From NCBI RefSeq assembly GCF_003116015.1, contig NZ_LGQZ01000014.1, positions 124,001 to 188,000 on the forward strand: DNA of 64,000 nt, written 5' to 3'. Positions 1 through 9,400 of the stretch are shown here, piece by piece. Position 1 is the first letter of the stretch; each line of letters opens with the position of its first letter. A program made the translations under genes and the position numbers. This DNA is from Azospirillum sp. TSO22-1 (GTDB lineage: Bacteria; Pseudomonadota; Alphaproteobacteria; Azospirillales; Azospirillaceae). The notes beneath the pieces were generated by a model that had not been told where the DNA came from, searched no databases, and saw only the letters and a list, made by a program, of their open reading frames with translations.

Positions 1-293
1 CCTTCCAGACGCAGATCAAGGCGGCGCAGATCGCCCTGGAAGGCGTGCGGCAGGAAGCGCAGGTCGGCTCGCGCACCGTCCTCGACGTGCTGAACCAGGA
101 ACAGGAACTGCTGAACGGCCGCGTCAATCTGGTGCGGGCGCAGCGCGACGAAATGGTGCAGGCCTTCACGGTACTGAGCGCGATCGGCCAGTTGACGGCG
201 CAGCAGCTTCGCCTGCCGGTTCAGTATTACGATCTGGAAGCGCACTACCGGGCCACCCGCGACAAGTGGATCGGCACCGGCGTAGCCGACTGA
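1..293 (+). CDS. tolC: TolC-family outer membrane efflux channel, C-terminal fragment
   Basis: The reading frame is open from the left edge of the window (first full codon at position 3) and ends at the TGA at 291-293, so only the last ~96 residues are present. The peptide contains the GVRQEAQVGSRTVLDVL and NLVRAQRDE segments typical of the final alpha-helical repeat of TolC-type trimeric channels, which connect inner-membrane pumps or type I exporters to the outside. A strong terminator follows at once. Neighbouring popZ and valS agree with a common alphaproteobacterial order. The family call is firm; the particular pump partner cannot be told from this fragment. Confidence 0.85.
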   Translation, partial: FQTQIKAAQIALEGVRQEAQVGSRTVLDVLNQEQELLNGRVNLVRAQRDEMVQAFTVLSAIGQLTAQQLRLPVQYYDLEAHYRATRDKWIGTGVAD

Positions 294-309
294 TCGCGGC
301 ATTCCACGC

Positions 310-340
310 AAGCGGCCCGCCACGGCGGGCCGCTTTTGTC
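310..340 (+). terminator. Rho-independent terminator after tolC
   Basis: A perfect 10-bp GC stem (311-320 paired with 325-334) with a 4-base loop is followed by a T run at 334-337. It lies 17 bases after the tolC stop and before popZ, so it should separate the two transcripts. Confidence 0.8.
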
Positions 341-404
341 TTGTGGCTTTTTACCCAATCCTGCCCTAGGGTTGGGCGAGCTTGACGTCCCGGGTTTTGC
401 CACG

Positions 405-1091
405 ATGAGTGATAAAGGCCAGCAAGAACCGTCGATGGAGGAGATCCTCGCCTCCATTCGCCGAATCATTTCCGAGGATGGCGAGCCCGCGCCCAAGACC
501 GAACAGCCAGCCCCGCCTCCCGCCGCCGCTGCTCCGCCTCCTCCGCCTCCGCCACCCCCGCCGCCGCCCCTTCCGCCGATGGAAGAGGAGCCGGAGGACG
601 ACGTCCTCGAGCTGACGGAAGTGGCCGATCCGCATCCGATGCCGATGGAGGAGGAAGAGGATCCCTGGGGCGCCGAGGAACCGGTGTTCCCCGAGCCGCC
701 GGCGGAGATGGACGAGCCCCCGCCGCCTCCACCGCCGCCGCGCCGTCCGCCGCCCCCGCCACCGATGCCCGACTTCGACGACGTGACGGAGATGCCGCCG
801 CCGCGTCCGCGTCCGGCGCCGCCGCGCATGCCGGCGTTCGACCAGGACGGCCTGATCTCCCGCCGCACCGCCGAGGACGCCTCGCAGCACTTCACCCACT
901 TGGCGCGCGAGCTGGGCGACGACCTGTCCATCGGTCCGATGCCGGTCGGCATCCGCACCGTGGAGGAGGTGGTGCGTGAGCTGTTGAAGCCGTTGCTGAA
1001 GGAGTGGCTGGACGAGAACCTGCCCACCGTCGTCGAGCGGCTGGTCCAGCAGGAGATCGACCGCATGATCCGGCGGTCCCAGAAGTTCTGA
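405..1091 (+). CDS. popZ: PopZ-like polar organizing protein (DUF2497)
   Basis: A 228-residue protein with the PopZ layout: a short N-terminal helix ([18 protein letters not shown], residues ~8-25), a long disordered linker rich in Pro, Glu and Asp (~30-160), and a C-terminal oligomerisation helix pair ([14 protein letters not shown] and [13 protein letters not shown]). In Caulobacter PopZ forms a polar matrix that anchors ParB-bound origins and client proteins through the N-terminal helix. The linker holds a run of 12 prolines and further runs of 8 and 6, which should make translation depend on elongation factor P. The start is the ATG that begins [10 protein letters not shown]; an upstream in-frame start would add unrelated residues from the terminator region. 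It lies 35 bases upstream of valS. Confidence 0.85.
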   Translation: MSDKGQQEPSMEEILASIRRIISEDGEPAPKTEQPAPPPAAAAPPPPPPPPPPPPLPPMEEEPEDDVLELTEVADPHPMPMEEEEDPWGAEEPVFPEPPAEMDEPPPPPPPPRRPPPPPPMPDFDDVTEMPPPRPRPAPPRMPAFDQDGLISRRTAEDASQHFTHLARELGDDLSIGPMPVGIRTVEEVVRELLKPLLKEWLDENLPTVVERLVQQEIDRMIRRSQKF

Positions 1092-1126
1092 TTTTAAGTC
1101 AACGCGTTAGCGGAAGTTTTTCAGTG

Positions 1127-3775
1127 ATGCTCGAGAAGACGTACAGCCCGGCCGCGGTCGAGGAGAAGCACTACCGTCAGTGGGAGGAGTCCGGCGCCTT
1201 CGCCGCGAACACCCAGTCGAACGGCACGCCCTACACCATCATGATGCCGCCGCCGAACGTCACCGGCAGCCTGCACATGGGCCACGCGCTGACCTTCACC
1301 CTGCAGGACGTGTTGACCCGCTACCACCGCATGCGCGGCAAGGACGCGCTGTGGCAGCCGGGCACCGACCACGCGGGCATCGCCACCCAGATGGTGGTGG
1401 AACGCAACCTGGCCGCCGAGGGCAAGACGCGCCACGACTTCGGCCGCGAGAAGTTCATCGACAAGGTGTGGGAGTGGAAGGCCGAGTCGGGCGGCACCAT
1501 CACCCGCCAGCTCCGCCGCCTCGGCGCCTCGCCGGACTGGGCGAAGGAGCGCTTCACCATGGACGAGGGCCTCAGCGCCGCCGTCCGCAAGGTGTTCGTC
1601 GAGCTGTACCGCCAGGGCCTGCTCTACAAGGACAAGCGCCTCGTCAACTGGGACCCGAAGCTGCACACGGCGATCTCCGACCTGGAGGTCGAGCAGCGCG
1701 AGATCAAGGGCAACCTCTGGCACTTCCGCTACCCGATCGAAGGCGAGCCGGACCGCTTCATCGTCGTCGCCACCACGCGCCCGGAGACGATGCTGGGCGA
1801 CACCGCGGTCGCCGTGCACCCGGAGGACGAGCGCTACAAGGACCTGATCGGCAAGAACGTCGTCCTGCCGCTGGTCGGCCGCCTGATCCCCATCGTCGGC
1901 GACGAGTACGCGGATCCGGAGACCGGCTCGGGCGCGGTGAAGATCACCCCGGCGCACGACTTCAACGACTTCGCGGTCGGCAAGCGGCACGGGCTCGAAG
2001 CCATCAACATCATGGACCGCGATGCGCGTCTCACCGACGCCGTGCCGGAGCCGTACCGCGGTCTCGACCGCTACGAGGCGCGCAAGAAGGTCGTCGTCGA
2101 CCTGGAAGCCCTTGAGCTGCTGGAGAAGATCGAGCCGCACACCCACAAGGTGCCGCACGGCGACCGCTCCGGCGTCGCCATCGAGCCCTGGCTGACCGAC
2201 CAGTGGTACGTGGACGCCGCGACGCTGGCCAAGCCGGCCATCGAGGCGGTGGAGACCGGCAAGACCGTGTTCGTGCCCAAGCAGTGGGAGAACACATACT
2301 TCGAGTGGATGCGCAACATCCAGCCCTGGTGCGTCAGCCGTCAGATCTGGTGGGGCCACCAGATCCCGGCGTGGTACGGGCCGGACGGCGCGGTGTTCGT
2401 CGAGGAGAGCGAGGAGTCCGCCAGGGCCGCCGCGGAAAAGCACTACGGCAAGCCGGCCGAGCTGACCCGCGACCCGGACGTGCTCGACACCTGGTTCTCC
2501 TCCGCGCTGTGGCCGTTCTCGACGCTCGGCTGGCCGGAGAAGACGCCGGAGCTGGAGCGCTACTACCCCACCGACGTGCTGGTGACCGGCTTCGACATCA
2601 TCTTCTTCTGGGTCGCCCGAATGATGATGATGGGCCTGCACTTCATGGGCGACGTGCCGTTTCGCACCGTCTACATCCACGCCCTGGTCCGCGACGAGAA
2701 GGGCCAGAAGATGTCGAAGTCCAAGGGGAACGTCATTGACCCCCTAGAGTTGATCGACGAGTACGGCACCGACGCGCTGCGCTTCACCCTGTCGGCGATG
2801 GCGGCGCAGGGCCGCGATATCAAGCTGGCGGTGAACCGGGTCGAGGGCTACCGCAACTTCGCCACCAAGCTGTGGAACGCCGCGCGCTACTGCCAGATGA
2901 ACGGCGCCGTGCCGGTGCCGGGCTTCACGCCCACCGGCCTGACGCAAACGGTGAACCGCTGGATCGTCGGCGAGCTGGCGGAGACGTCGACCCGCGTCGC
3001 CGGCGCCATCGAGGCGTACAAGTTCAACGAGGCGGCCAACGCGCTCTACCAGTTCATTTGGGGCACCTTCTGCGACTGGTACCTGGAGTTCACCAAGCCG
3101 ATCCTCAACGGGTCGGATGAGGCCGCCAAGGCCGAGACGCGCGCAACCACCGCCTGGGTGCTGGACGAGGTGCTGCACCTGCTGCACCCGATCATGCCCT
3201 ACATCACCGAGGAGCTGTGGGAGCAACTCGGCGAGGGGCGCGCCAACCGCCTGATCTCCGCCGCATGGCCGGAGTACGGGCCGGAGATCGTCGATCCCGC
3301 CGCCCGCGCCGAGATGGACTGGGTGGTGCGGCTGATCTCCGCGGTGCGCTCCATGCGCTCGGAGATGAACGTGCCGCCAGCCGCGCAGATCGAGCTGAAG
3401 CTGAAGGACGCCGGAGCGGAGAGCCTGAAGCGGCTCGCCACCCACCGCGACCTGATCCTGCGCATGGGCCGCCTTGCCTCGGCTGAGCCGCTTGTCGACG
3501 AGACGCCGAAGCAGTCGGCGCAGGCGGTGCTCGACGAGGCGACGCTGATCCTGCCGCTGGAAGGCATCGTCGACCTGGACAAGGAGCGGGCACGCCTGTC
3601 CAAGGAGATCGAGAAGCTGGCCGGCGAGATCAAGAAGATCGACGCCAAGCTCGGCAACGAGCAATTCGTCGCCAAGGCGCCGGAAGAGGTCATCGAGGAA
3701 CAGCGCGACCGCCGCGAGGCCGCTGACCAAGCCCGCGGCAAGCTGCAGAAGGCGCTGGAGATGCTGGGGGCGTAA
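1127..3775 (+). CDS. valS: Valyl-tRNA synthetase
   Basis: This 882-residue class Ia enzyme charges tRNA-Val with valine. The HIGH-type signature is present in [15 protein letters not shown] (residues ~42-56), the editing (CP1) domain follows with [17 protein letters not shown], and the KMSKSKGN loop is at ~530. The C-terminal ~65 residues form a basic/acidic coiled coil ([20 protein letters not shown]), the tRNA-binding arm normal for bacterial ValRS. Length is usual. I chose the ATG at 1127 (MLEKTYSP) rather than longer in-frame starts that run back into popZ; a GTG lies directly before it and only a weak GGAAG precedes. Cytoplasmic. Confidence 0.97.
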   Translation: MLEKTYSPAAVEEKHYRQWEESGAFAANTQSNGTPYTIMMPPPNVTGSLHMGHALTFTLQDVLTRYHRMRGKDALWQPGTDHAGIATQMVVERNLAAEGKTRHDFGREKFIDKVWEWKAESGGTITRQLRRLGASPDWAKERFTMDEGLSAAVRKVFVELYRQGLLYKDKRLVNWDPKLHTAISDLEVEQREIKGNLWHFRYPIEGEPDRFIVVATTRPETMLGDTAVAVHPEDERYKDLIGKNVVLPLVGRLIPIVGDEYADPETGSGAVKITPAHDFNDFAVGKRHGLEAINIMDRDARLTDAVPEPYRGLDRYEARKKVVVDLEALELLEKIEPHTHKVPHGDRSGVAIEPWLTDQWYVDAATLAKPAIEAVETGKTVFVPKQWENTYFEWMRNIQPWCVSRQIWWGHQIPAWYGPDGAVFVEESEESARAAAEKHYGKPAELTRDPDVLDTWFSSALWPFSTLGWPEKTPELERYYPTDVLVTGFDIIFFWVARMMMMGLHFMGDVPFRTVYIHALVRDEKGQKMSKSKGNVIDPLELIDEYGTDALRFTLSAMAAQGRDIKLAVNRVEGYRNFATKLWNAARYCQMNGAVPVPGFTPTGLTQTVNRWIVGELAETSTRVAGAIEAYKFNEAANALYQFIWGTFCDWYLEFTKPILNGSDEAAKAETRATTAWVLDEVLHLLHPIMPYITEELWEQLGEGRANRLISAAWPEYGPEIVDPAARAEMDWVVRLISAVRSMRSEMNVPPAAQIELKLKDAGAESLKRLATHRDLILRMGRLASAEPLVDETPKQSAQAVLDEATLILPLEGIVDLDKERARLSKEIEKLAGEIKKIDAKLGNEQFVAKAPEEVIEEQRDRREAADQARGKLQKALEMLGA

Positions 3776-3779
3776 ACAT

Positions 3780-3910
3780 CCCTCTCCCGTCCCGGGAGAA
3801 GGATGGGCCCGCCCGAAGGGCGGAGGGGTGAGGGTCGCGCAAGGATCCTTGGTTTTGCCCTCACCCGGCGCCTACGGCTAACCCTCTCCCGGGGCGGGAG
3901 AGGGTTAGCC
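3780..3910. repeat. Intergenic palindromic repeat cluster
   Basis: The valS-DUF218 gap contains several back-to-back palindromes: a CTCCCG/CGGGAG hairpin near 3783-3798, CCGCCC/GGGCGG near 3810-3823, the palindrome AAGGATCCTT at 3841-3850, and a perfect 15-bp stem (3876-3890 with 3896-3910, 5-base loop). The phrases CCCTCACCC and CCCTCTCCC recur in the gap at 8165-8190. This looks like a REP-like intergenic element and could also act as a factor-independent stop for valS, although no T run follows. Confidence 0.6.
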
Positions 3911-3958
3911 CATCGTCTTGCTGGGCAAAGGCATGCCATCTGCCTATTCTCACGCTCC

Positions 3959-4801
3959 GTGACCTTTATCCTCTCCAAAATCCTTTGGGGCCTTGTGCAG
4001 CCCGGCAACTTGCTGGCGCTGCTGCTGGCGTTCGGCGCGGCGCTGCTGTTCAGCCGGCGCGAGTCCCGCCGCCGCACCGGGCGGCGGATCGTGGCCGCCG
4101 TCGCGCTCGGCTTCCTCGCCCTCACCACGCTGCCGGTCGGCACCTGGGTGATCCGGCCGCTGGAGGAGCGCTTCCCGAAGCCCGCGCTGCCGAAGCATGT
4201 GGACGGTATCATCGTCCTGGGCGGCGCGCTCAACCCGCCGCTGGCCGCCGAACGCGACGAGCCCTCGGTGAACGAAGCGGCGGAGCGGGTGCTCGCCACC
4301 GCCGAGCTGGGCCTGCGCTATCCCAACGCCAGGATAGTCTTCACTGGCGGTTCCGGCTCGCTGTGGGGCGGCCGGTACCGGGAAGGGGAGGTGATGCGCG
4401 CCGCACTCGACCAGGTCGGCTTCGACACCGGGCGGGTGCTGTTTGAGAACGAGTCGCGTAACACCTGGGAGAACGCGCTGTTCAGCCGCGATCTTGCCGG
4501 GCCTAAACCCGGCGACACCTGGATCCTCGTCACCTCGGCGTGGCACATGCCGCGCTCGGTCGGCATCTTCCGGCGCGTCGGCTGGGAGGTGCTGCCCTAT
4601 CCGGTGGACTACCGCAGCCGGCCGGGGCCGAAGCCCTATCTGATCTTCGAATTGGACGGCAACCTGGACAAGCTGAGCTGGGCGGTGCGCGAATGGATCG
4701 GCCTCGTGGCGTACCGGCTGATGGACCGCAGCGACGCGCTGTTCCCGGCGCCGAATCCGCCGCCCGCGCCGGCGGGCATGGCCGCAGTGCGACTTCCGTG
4801 A
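3959..4801 (+). CDS. YdcF-like DUF218 membrane protein
   Basis: A 280-residue inner-membrane protein of the DUF218/YdcF/ElyC superfamily. Two N-terminal hydrophobic segments (~10-30 and ~43-62) anchor it. The periplasmic DUF218 domain starts at DGIIVLGGAL and continues through ERVLATAELGLRYPNARIVFTGG, a serine-rich glycine loop (GGSGSLWGG), NTWENALFS and VTSAWHMPRSV, the usual motif order of the family. ElyC of E. coli influences undecaprenyl-phosphate use and envelope integrity, but the activity of this branch is unknown. I chose the GTG at 3959 because it starts just before the first membrane segment; longer reading would translate the palindromic repeat. Confidence 0.75.
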   Translation: MTFILSKILWGLVQPGNLLALLLAFGAALLFSRRESRRRTGRRIVAAVALGFLALTTLPVGTWVIRPLEERFPKPALPKHVDGIIVLGGALNPPLAAERDEPSVNEAAERVLATAELGLRYPNARIVFTGGSGSLWGGRYREGEVMRAALDQVGFDTGRVLFENESRNTWENALFSRDLAGPKPGDTWILVTSAWHMPRSVGIFRRVGWEVLPYPVDYRSRPGPKPYLIFELDGNLDKLSWAVREWIGLVAYRLMDRSDALFPAPNPPPAPAGMAAVRLP

Positions 4802-4878
4802 GGCAACGCCGCCCCGCCGCTTGGCGGCGCGTGGTAACTCGATTAGAGTGCGGCCACCAGATCTAGAGGGGTCGCGCG

Positions 4879-5850
4879 ATGCGCCATGGGCACATGCTGA
4901 GAGGAACGATGGCGCTCGCCGTGGCGCTGTCGCTCGCGGCGTGCGCGGCGCCCGAGCCGCCGGCCTCTGGCCTGCCGACGAGCGGCGTCTACCGCGTCGG
5001 CAAGCCCTACCAGATCGCCGGCGTCTGGTACTACCCGTCCGAGGACTTCAAGTACGACGAGACCGGCATCGGTTCGGTGTACGGGGCCGGGGCGCAGGGC
5101 AAGCCGACCGTCAACGGCGAGATCCACGACCCGAACGAGATGACGGCGGCGCACCCCACGTTGCCGTTGCCGAGTCTCGCACGGGTGACCAACCTGGACA
5201 CCGGCCGCTCGGTCGTCATCCGCGTCAACGAACGCGGGCCGGCGGCCAACAACCGCGTCATCATGCTGTCGCGCCGTGCCGCCCAACTGCTGGGCTACGA
5301 GCAGGCGGACACCGCCAAGCTGCGTGTGCAGATCCTCGCCGAGGAGAGCCGGCAGATCGCCGCCGCGGCGCGGGCCGGCACGCCGCCGCCGGTCCTCGCC
5401 GAGACCGACGGTACGGCACCCAAGGCAGCGCCGCGCTCCAAGATCGAGGTGGCGAGCCTGCCCGGCGCCGGGCCGCTCGCGCCGCTGCCGCCCGCCCCTA
5501 AGGGAGAGGGCCAAGTCGGCGCCGCCGATGTCCCGCCGCCGACCACGGTAGCCGGGACGGTGGTAGAGCGCCGCTTCCTGCCGGCTCCGGCTTCGGTCGA
5601 CCTGCCGGTCCGCGGTGGCAGCCGGATCTACGTTCAGGTCGGGTCCTATGGCAACGCGCAAAACCTCGCCCGCGCCCGCGCGCAGGTGAGCACACTCGGC
5701 CAGCCGGCTCAGGTCAGCACGGCGATGCTGGGCAAGCAGCCGATGCAGCGTCTGCGCATCGGGCCGCTGGACAGCGTGGAGAGGGCGGACGCCGTGCTGG
5801 CCCAGGTGCTCCAGGCCGGCCTTACGGACGCCAAAATCATTGTGGATTGA
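4879..5850 (+). CDS. rlpA: RlpA-like septal ring lipoprotein with SPOR domain
   Basis: This 323-residue protein has a lipoprotein signal ending in the lipobox LAAC (residues ~17-20), a double-psi beta-barrel RlpA domain (~30-150), a Pro/Ala-rich linker and a C-terminal SPOR domain (RGGSRIYVQVGSYGNAQNL onward, ~245-323) that binds denuded septal peptidoglycan. RlpA proteins of Pseudomonas are lytic transglycosylases. The catalytic-region landmarks are visible: NGE and AAH, but the usual NDRGP reads NERGP here, an Asp-to-Glu change at a residue reported as needed for activity. It sits directly before a D,D-carboxypeptidase gene, consistent with a shared cell-wall role. Confidence 0.85.
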   Translation: MRHGHMLRGTMALAVALSLAACAAPEPPASGLPTSGVYRVGKPYQIAGVWYYPSEDFKYDETGIGSVYGAGAQGKPTVNGEIHDPNEMTAAHPTLPLPSLARVTNLDTGRSVVIRVNERGPAANNRVIMLSRRAAQLLGYEQADTAKLRVQILAEESRQIAAAARAGTPPPVLAETDGTAPKAAPRSKIEVASLPGAGPLAPLPPAPKGEGQVGAADVPPPTTVAGTVVERRFLPAPASVDLPVRGGSRIYVQVGSYGNAQNLARARAQVSTLGQPAQVSTAMLGKQPMQRLRIGPLDSVERADAVLAQVLQAGLTDAKIIVD

Positions 5851-5896
5851 TCGTCCCGTTTCGGGAAAGACACGGAAGGTTGAGAGGGGAATACCG

Positions 5897-7051
5897 ATGA
5901 CCGCTGTCCGCATCCGCTTCGCCGCCACGATGGTGGCCGCGCTGGTCGCGGCCGGCCTCGCGCTGCCGGCGCGCGCCGCTACGATCGAGACGATCGGCAA
6001 GCAGGCCATCCTGCTCGACCTGTCGACCAACACGATCCTGTTCGAGAAGAACGCGGACGAGCGCATGCCGCCGTCGTCCATGAGCAAGCTGATGACCCTC
6101 TACATGGTCTTCGAGGCGCTCAAGGAAGGCCGCCTGTCGTTCGACCACACGCTGCCGGTCAGCGAGCGCGCGTGGCGCATGCAGGGCTCCAAGATGTTCG
6201 TGGAGCTGAACAACACCATCAAGGTGCTCGACCTCATCAAGGGCGTGATCATCCAGTCGGGCAACGACGCCTGCATCGTGCTGGCCGAGGGTCTGGCCGG
6301 TTCCGAGCAGGCCTTCGCCGAGAAGATGAACAAGCGCCTGAAGGAAATCGGGCTGAAGAACACCAACCTGATCAACGCCACCGGCTGGCCCGACCCGAAC
6401 CACTACATGACCGCCCGCGATCTCTCGGTCCTGGCGGAGCATCTGATCCGCGACTTCCCCGAGTACTACTACCTGTTCTCGGAGAAGGAGTTCACCTACC
6501 ACGGCATCAAGCAGGGCAACCGCAACCCGCTGCTGTACCGCAACAGCGCCGGCGTCGACGGCCTGAAGACCGGCCATACCGAGATCGCCGGCTACGGCCT
6601 CACCGCGTCGGGCGAGCGCGAGGGGCGCCGTCTGGTGCTGGTGATCAACGGCCTGCCGTCCATGCAGGCGCGCGCCGACGAGACCACCCGCCTGCTGGAG
6701 TGGGGCTTCCGCGAGTTCAACGCCTACGCCCTGTTCAAGGCCGGCGACGCCATCGAGGAGGTGCCGGTCTGGCTGGGCGAGCAGAAGACGGTGCCGGTGA
6801 CCGTGCCGAAGGACCTCAAGGTCACCATGGCGCGCACCGACCGGGCGAACATGAAGGTGACGCTGGTCGCCAATCAGCCGGTCGCCGCGCCCATCAAGAA
6901 GGGTGACACGGTCGGCAAGCTGGTGATCTCCGCCCCCGGCGCGCCCAGCAAGGAGGTGCCGGTGGTCGCCGCGACCGACGTGGACAAGCTGGGCTTCGTC
7001 GGCCGCGCCTTCGCCGCGGCCAAGTATCTCGTGTTTGGCGCGGGCTCCTGA
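5897..7051 (+). CDS. dacC: D-alanyl-D-alanine carboxypeptidase (PBP5/6 type)
   Basis: A 384-residue exported penicillin-binding protein that removes the terminal D-Ala from peptidoglycan pentapeptides. It has an N-terminal signal peptide (MVAALVAAGLALPARAA), the active-site motifs SxxK (SSMSK), SxN (QSGND) and KTG (GLKTGHTE), and a C-terminal beta-sandwich (PBP5_C, ~290-384). The start ATG at 5897 follows a GAGAGGGGA ribosome site; the longer in-frame reading has no signal peptide. The last base of its stop is the first base of tmk, so the two are translationally coupled. Periplasmic, anchored at the inner membrane. Choice of paralogue name is arbitrary. Confidence 0.93.
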   Translation: MTAVRIRFAATMVAALVAAGLALPARAATIETIGKQAILLDLSTNTILFEKNADERMPPSSMSKLMTLYMVFEALKEGRLSFDHTLPVSERAWRMQGSKMFVELNNTIKVLDLIKGVIIQSGNDACIVLAEGLAGSEQAFAEKMNKRLKEIGLKNTNLINATGWPDPNHYMTARDLSVLAEHLIRDFPEYYYLFSEKEFTYHGIKQGNRNPLLYRNSAGVDGLKTGHTEIAGYGLTASGEREGRRLVLVINGLPSMQARADETTRLLEWGFREFNAYALFKAGDAIEEVPVWLGEQKTVPVTVPKDLKVTMARTDRANMKVTLVANQPVAAPIKKGDTVGKLVISAPGAPSKEVPVVAATDVDKLGFVGRAFAAAKYLVFGAGS

Positions 7052-7686
7052 TGGCTCGGGGCTGTTTCATCACGCTGGAAGGCGGGGAGGGGGCGGGCAA
7101 ATCCACCCAACTCCGCCTGCTGGCGGATTCGCTGGCATCCTGCGGCATCGACGTGATGCTGACCCGCGAGCCCGGCGGCTCGCCGGGCGCGGAGGAGATC
7201 CGGCGCCTGCTGGTTTCCGGCGAGACCGGCCGCTGGGGAGGCATGACCGAGGCGCTGCTGCACACCGCCGCCCGCCGCGACCATCTGGAGCGCACGGTTT
7301 GGCCGGCGCTGGACTCCGGGCGCTGGGTGCTGTGCGACCGCTTCTTCGACAGCACCATGGCCTACCAGGGCTACGGCCTCGGCCTAGGGCGTGAGCCGAT
7401 CGAGGCGCTGCAGCGTGTGGCGCTCGGCGATTTCCGCCCGGACCTGACGCTGATCCTGGATCTGCCGGTAGAAGTCGGTCTGGATCGCGCCAACGCCCGG
7501 CGCGGCGACGAGGACCGTTACGAGCGCATGGACCTGAGCTTCCACGCGCGCCTGCGTGACGGTTTCCTCGACATCGCGGCGCGCGAGCCCGAGCGCTGCG
7601 CGGTGATCGACGCCGCCCATCCGGTGGAGGTGGTGCAGGCCGCCATCCTGGATGCGGTGACGCGGCGGCTGACTCTCGCCGCCTGA
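7051..7686 (+). CDS. tmk: Thymidylate kinase
   Basis: This 211-residue cytosolic enzyme phosphorylates dTMP to dTDP. It begins with the P-loop GGEGAGKST (residues ~9-17), followed by the DR(E/H) loop LTREPGGSPGAE and the CDRFFDSTMAYQGYG substrate segment; the lid region carries DRANARRGDEDRYE. Length is normal. Start overlaps the D,D-carboxypeptidase stop by one base (TGATG). The order tmk-holB is widely conserved, here with one DUF2147 gene between. Confidence 0.96.
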   Translation: MARGCFITLEGGEGAGKSTQLRLLADSLASCGIDVMLTREPGGSPGAEEIRRLLVSGETGRWGGMTEALLHTAARRDHLERTVWPALDSGRWVLCDRFFDSTMAYQGYGLGLGREPIEALQRVALGDFRPDLTLILDLPVEVGLDRANARRGDEDRYERMDLSFHARLRDGFLDIAAREPERCAVIDAAHPVEVVQAAILDAVTRRLTLAA

Positions 7687-7716
7687 GTCCCCACTTGTGG
7701 GCTCGGAGGTGAGCCC

Positions 7717-8163
7717 ATGCGTGCAGCGATTCCGCTCGTCCTTACCGTCCTGACCGCAAGCCCGGCATCCGCCGCGCCGCAGGACGCCTTCGGCGTCTGG
7801 CTGACCGCGAACCGCGAGGCGGCCATCGAGGTACAGCCCTGCGGGGCCAAGGCCTGTGGCCGGCTGGTTTGGTATTTGGAAAAGCGCTCCGGCCCCGACG
7901 CCGGCCTCGACAGCAAGAACCCGTCGCCCGAGCAGCGAAGCCGCCGCCTGTGCGGCATCACCATGCTCGGCGGCTTCGCGCCGACCGCGACGGGCTGGGA
8001 GAGCGGTTGGGTCTACGACCCGGAGTCCGGCAACACCTACAGTGGCACTATGGAGCCGGACGGCCCCGACCGCCTGCGCCTGCGCGGCTACGTCGGCATC
8101 CCCCTGCTCGGCCGCACCGAGGTGTGGACCCGCGCGTCCGCCGACCAGCAGCGGTGCAAATAA
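7717..8163 (+). CDS. DUF2147 secreted protein
   Basis: A 148-residue protein with a short signal peptide (TVLTASPASA) and a complete DUF2147 domain: FGVWLTANREAAIEVQPCG, CGRLVWYLEK, RSRRLCGITMLGG, GWVYDPESGNTYSGTM and the ending LRGYVGIPLLGRTEVWTR. Four cysteines lie in the mature part and may form disulfides. The fold belongs to the lipocalin-like secreted proteins, and no catalytic role is established. It lies 30 bases after tmk and is probably co-transcribed. A palindromic repeat follows its stop. Confidence 0.85.
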   Translation: MRAAIPLVLTVLTASPASAAPQDAFGVWLTANREAAIEVQPCGAKACGRLVWYLEKRSGPDAGLDSKNPSPEQRSRRLCGITMLGGFAPTATGWESGWVYDPESGNTYSGTMEPDGPDRLRLRGYVGIPLLGRTEVWTRASADQQRCK

Positions 8164-8164
8164 A

Positions 8165-8190
8165 CCCTCACCCTCTCCCAGGGGAGAGGG
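8165..8190. repeat. Short intergenic palindrome, related to the 3.8 kb repeat
   Basis: CCCTCACC runs into an 8-bp perfect stem (8171-8178 with 8183-8190, 4-base loop). The CCCTCAC and CCCTCTCCC words match those at 3780-3910, so this is a shorter member of the same repeat family. It lies immediately after the DUF2147 stop. Confidence 0.6.
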
Positions 8191-8248
8191 ACTTGCGCCG
8201 CGCACCACGATTACGCCACTGTGCCGACATGTCTGAAGGAACGCTCCC

Positions 8249-9367
8249 GTGAGCCGCGCCACCAAAGCCGCCGAACCCGTCGAGGTCGACGGGCTCGCCC
8301 CGCGCCGCAATCCGGACCTGACCGGTCACGCGGAGGTGGAGCGCACGCTGCTGGCCGCCTGGAGCTCCGGTCGGTTGCCGCACGCCTGGCTGATCGGTGG
8401 GCCGCCGGGGATCGGCAAGGCGACGCTAGCCTTCCGCTTCGCGCGCTTCGTCCTGGCGCAGGGCGGGCAGGGCGGCGGCGCAGGCTTGTTCGGCGCGCCC
8501 GCGCAACCAGCCTCGCTCCACCTCGATCCACAGCACCCGGTGTTCCGCCGCGTCGCCAGCGCCGGCCACGCCGACCTGCTGACGGTCGAGCGGCAGATGG
8601 ACGAGAAGCGCGATCGCATGAAGCGCGACATCGCCGTGGACGACGTGCGCAAGATCGCGCCGTTCCTGCGCAAGACCTCGGCGGAGGAGGGCTGGCGCGT
8701 CGCCGTCATCGACGGTGCCGACCGCATGAACACGGCCGGCCTCAACGCCATTCTGAAGATCCTGGAGGAGCCGCCACCCTACGCCCTGCTGCTGCTGGTC
8801 TCGGACAATCCCGGCGGGATGCTGCCGACCATCCGCTCGCGCTGCCGCAAGCTGGCGCTGAATCCGCTGGCCGAGGAAGCGGTGGTCGGCCTGCTGGCAC
8901 AGCATCGCCCGGACGTGGCGGAGGACGACCGTCACGCCCTGGCACGACTGGCCGAGGGCTCTATTGGCCGTGCCGTCGCGCTGGCGGATGCCGGCGGACT
9001 CGGCCTCTACCGCGAGTTGGTCGGGCTGCTCGGCTCTCTGCCGAAATTGGACATCCCCGCCGCGCACGCCTTCGGCGACAAGCTGACCCGCAAACAGGAC
9101 GACGGCCTCTACGAGACCGCCACCGACCTGCTGGTGTGGTGGCTGGCCCGCTTTGCCCGCGCACTGGCGCGCGGCGAATGGCCGGCGGAGGTGGTGCCGG
9201 GCGAGGCGGCGCTGATGACCCGCCTCGCCAACGCCCGCAGCCTTGATCGCTGGGTGGAGGTGTGGGAAAAGATCGGGCGCCTTTTCGCGCGCGCGGAATC
9301 CGCCAATCTGGATCGCAAGCAGGTGGTGCTGAACGCCTTGTCCACCATCGAGGCGACCGCCACCTAA
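8249..9367 (+). CDS. holB: DNA polymerase III subunit delta'
   Basis: This 372-residue protein is the delta' subunit of the sliding-clamp loader. The AAA+ core starts with the P-loop-like GGPPGIGKATLAFRFARFVL (~51-70), then a variable insert, VDDVRKIAPFL, VAVIDGADRMNTAGLNAILKILEEPP (Walker B/sensor region) and SRCRKLALNPL (arginine-finger SRC motif). The GTG start at 8249 has a GAAGGAA site about 8 bases upstream. metG begins 33 bases downstream. Cytosolic replication protein. Confidence 0.93.
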   Translation: MSRATKAAEPVEVDGLAPRRNPDLTGHAEVERTLLAAWSSGRLPHAWLIGGPPGIGKATLAFRFARFVLAQGGQGGGAGLFGAPAQPASLHLDPQHPVFRRVASAGHADLLTVERQMDEKRDRMKRDIAVDDVRKIAPFLRKTSAEEGWRVAVIDGADRMNTAGLNAILKILEEPPPYALLLLVSDNPGGMLPTIRSRCRKLALNPLAEEAVVGLLAQHRPDVAEDDRHALARLAEGSIGRAVALADAGGLGLYRELVGLLGSLPKLDIPAAHAFGDKLTRKQDDGLYETATDLLVWWLARFARALARGEWPAEVVPGEAALMTRLANARSLDRWVEVWEKIGRLFARAESANLDRKQVVLNALSTIEATAT

Positions 9368-9400
9368 CCAGTGCTGAGCACATTCGGGAGTGCACCGACC

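Noticed and set aside
528-575. Proline-codon run in popZ as a microsatellite or contingency repeat
   Set aside because: The proline codons are mixed (CCG, CCT, CCA, CCC) rather than a uniform unit, so slippage-based phase variation is unlikely.
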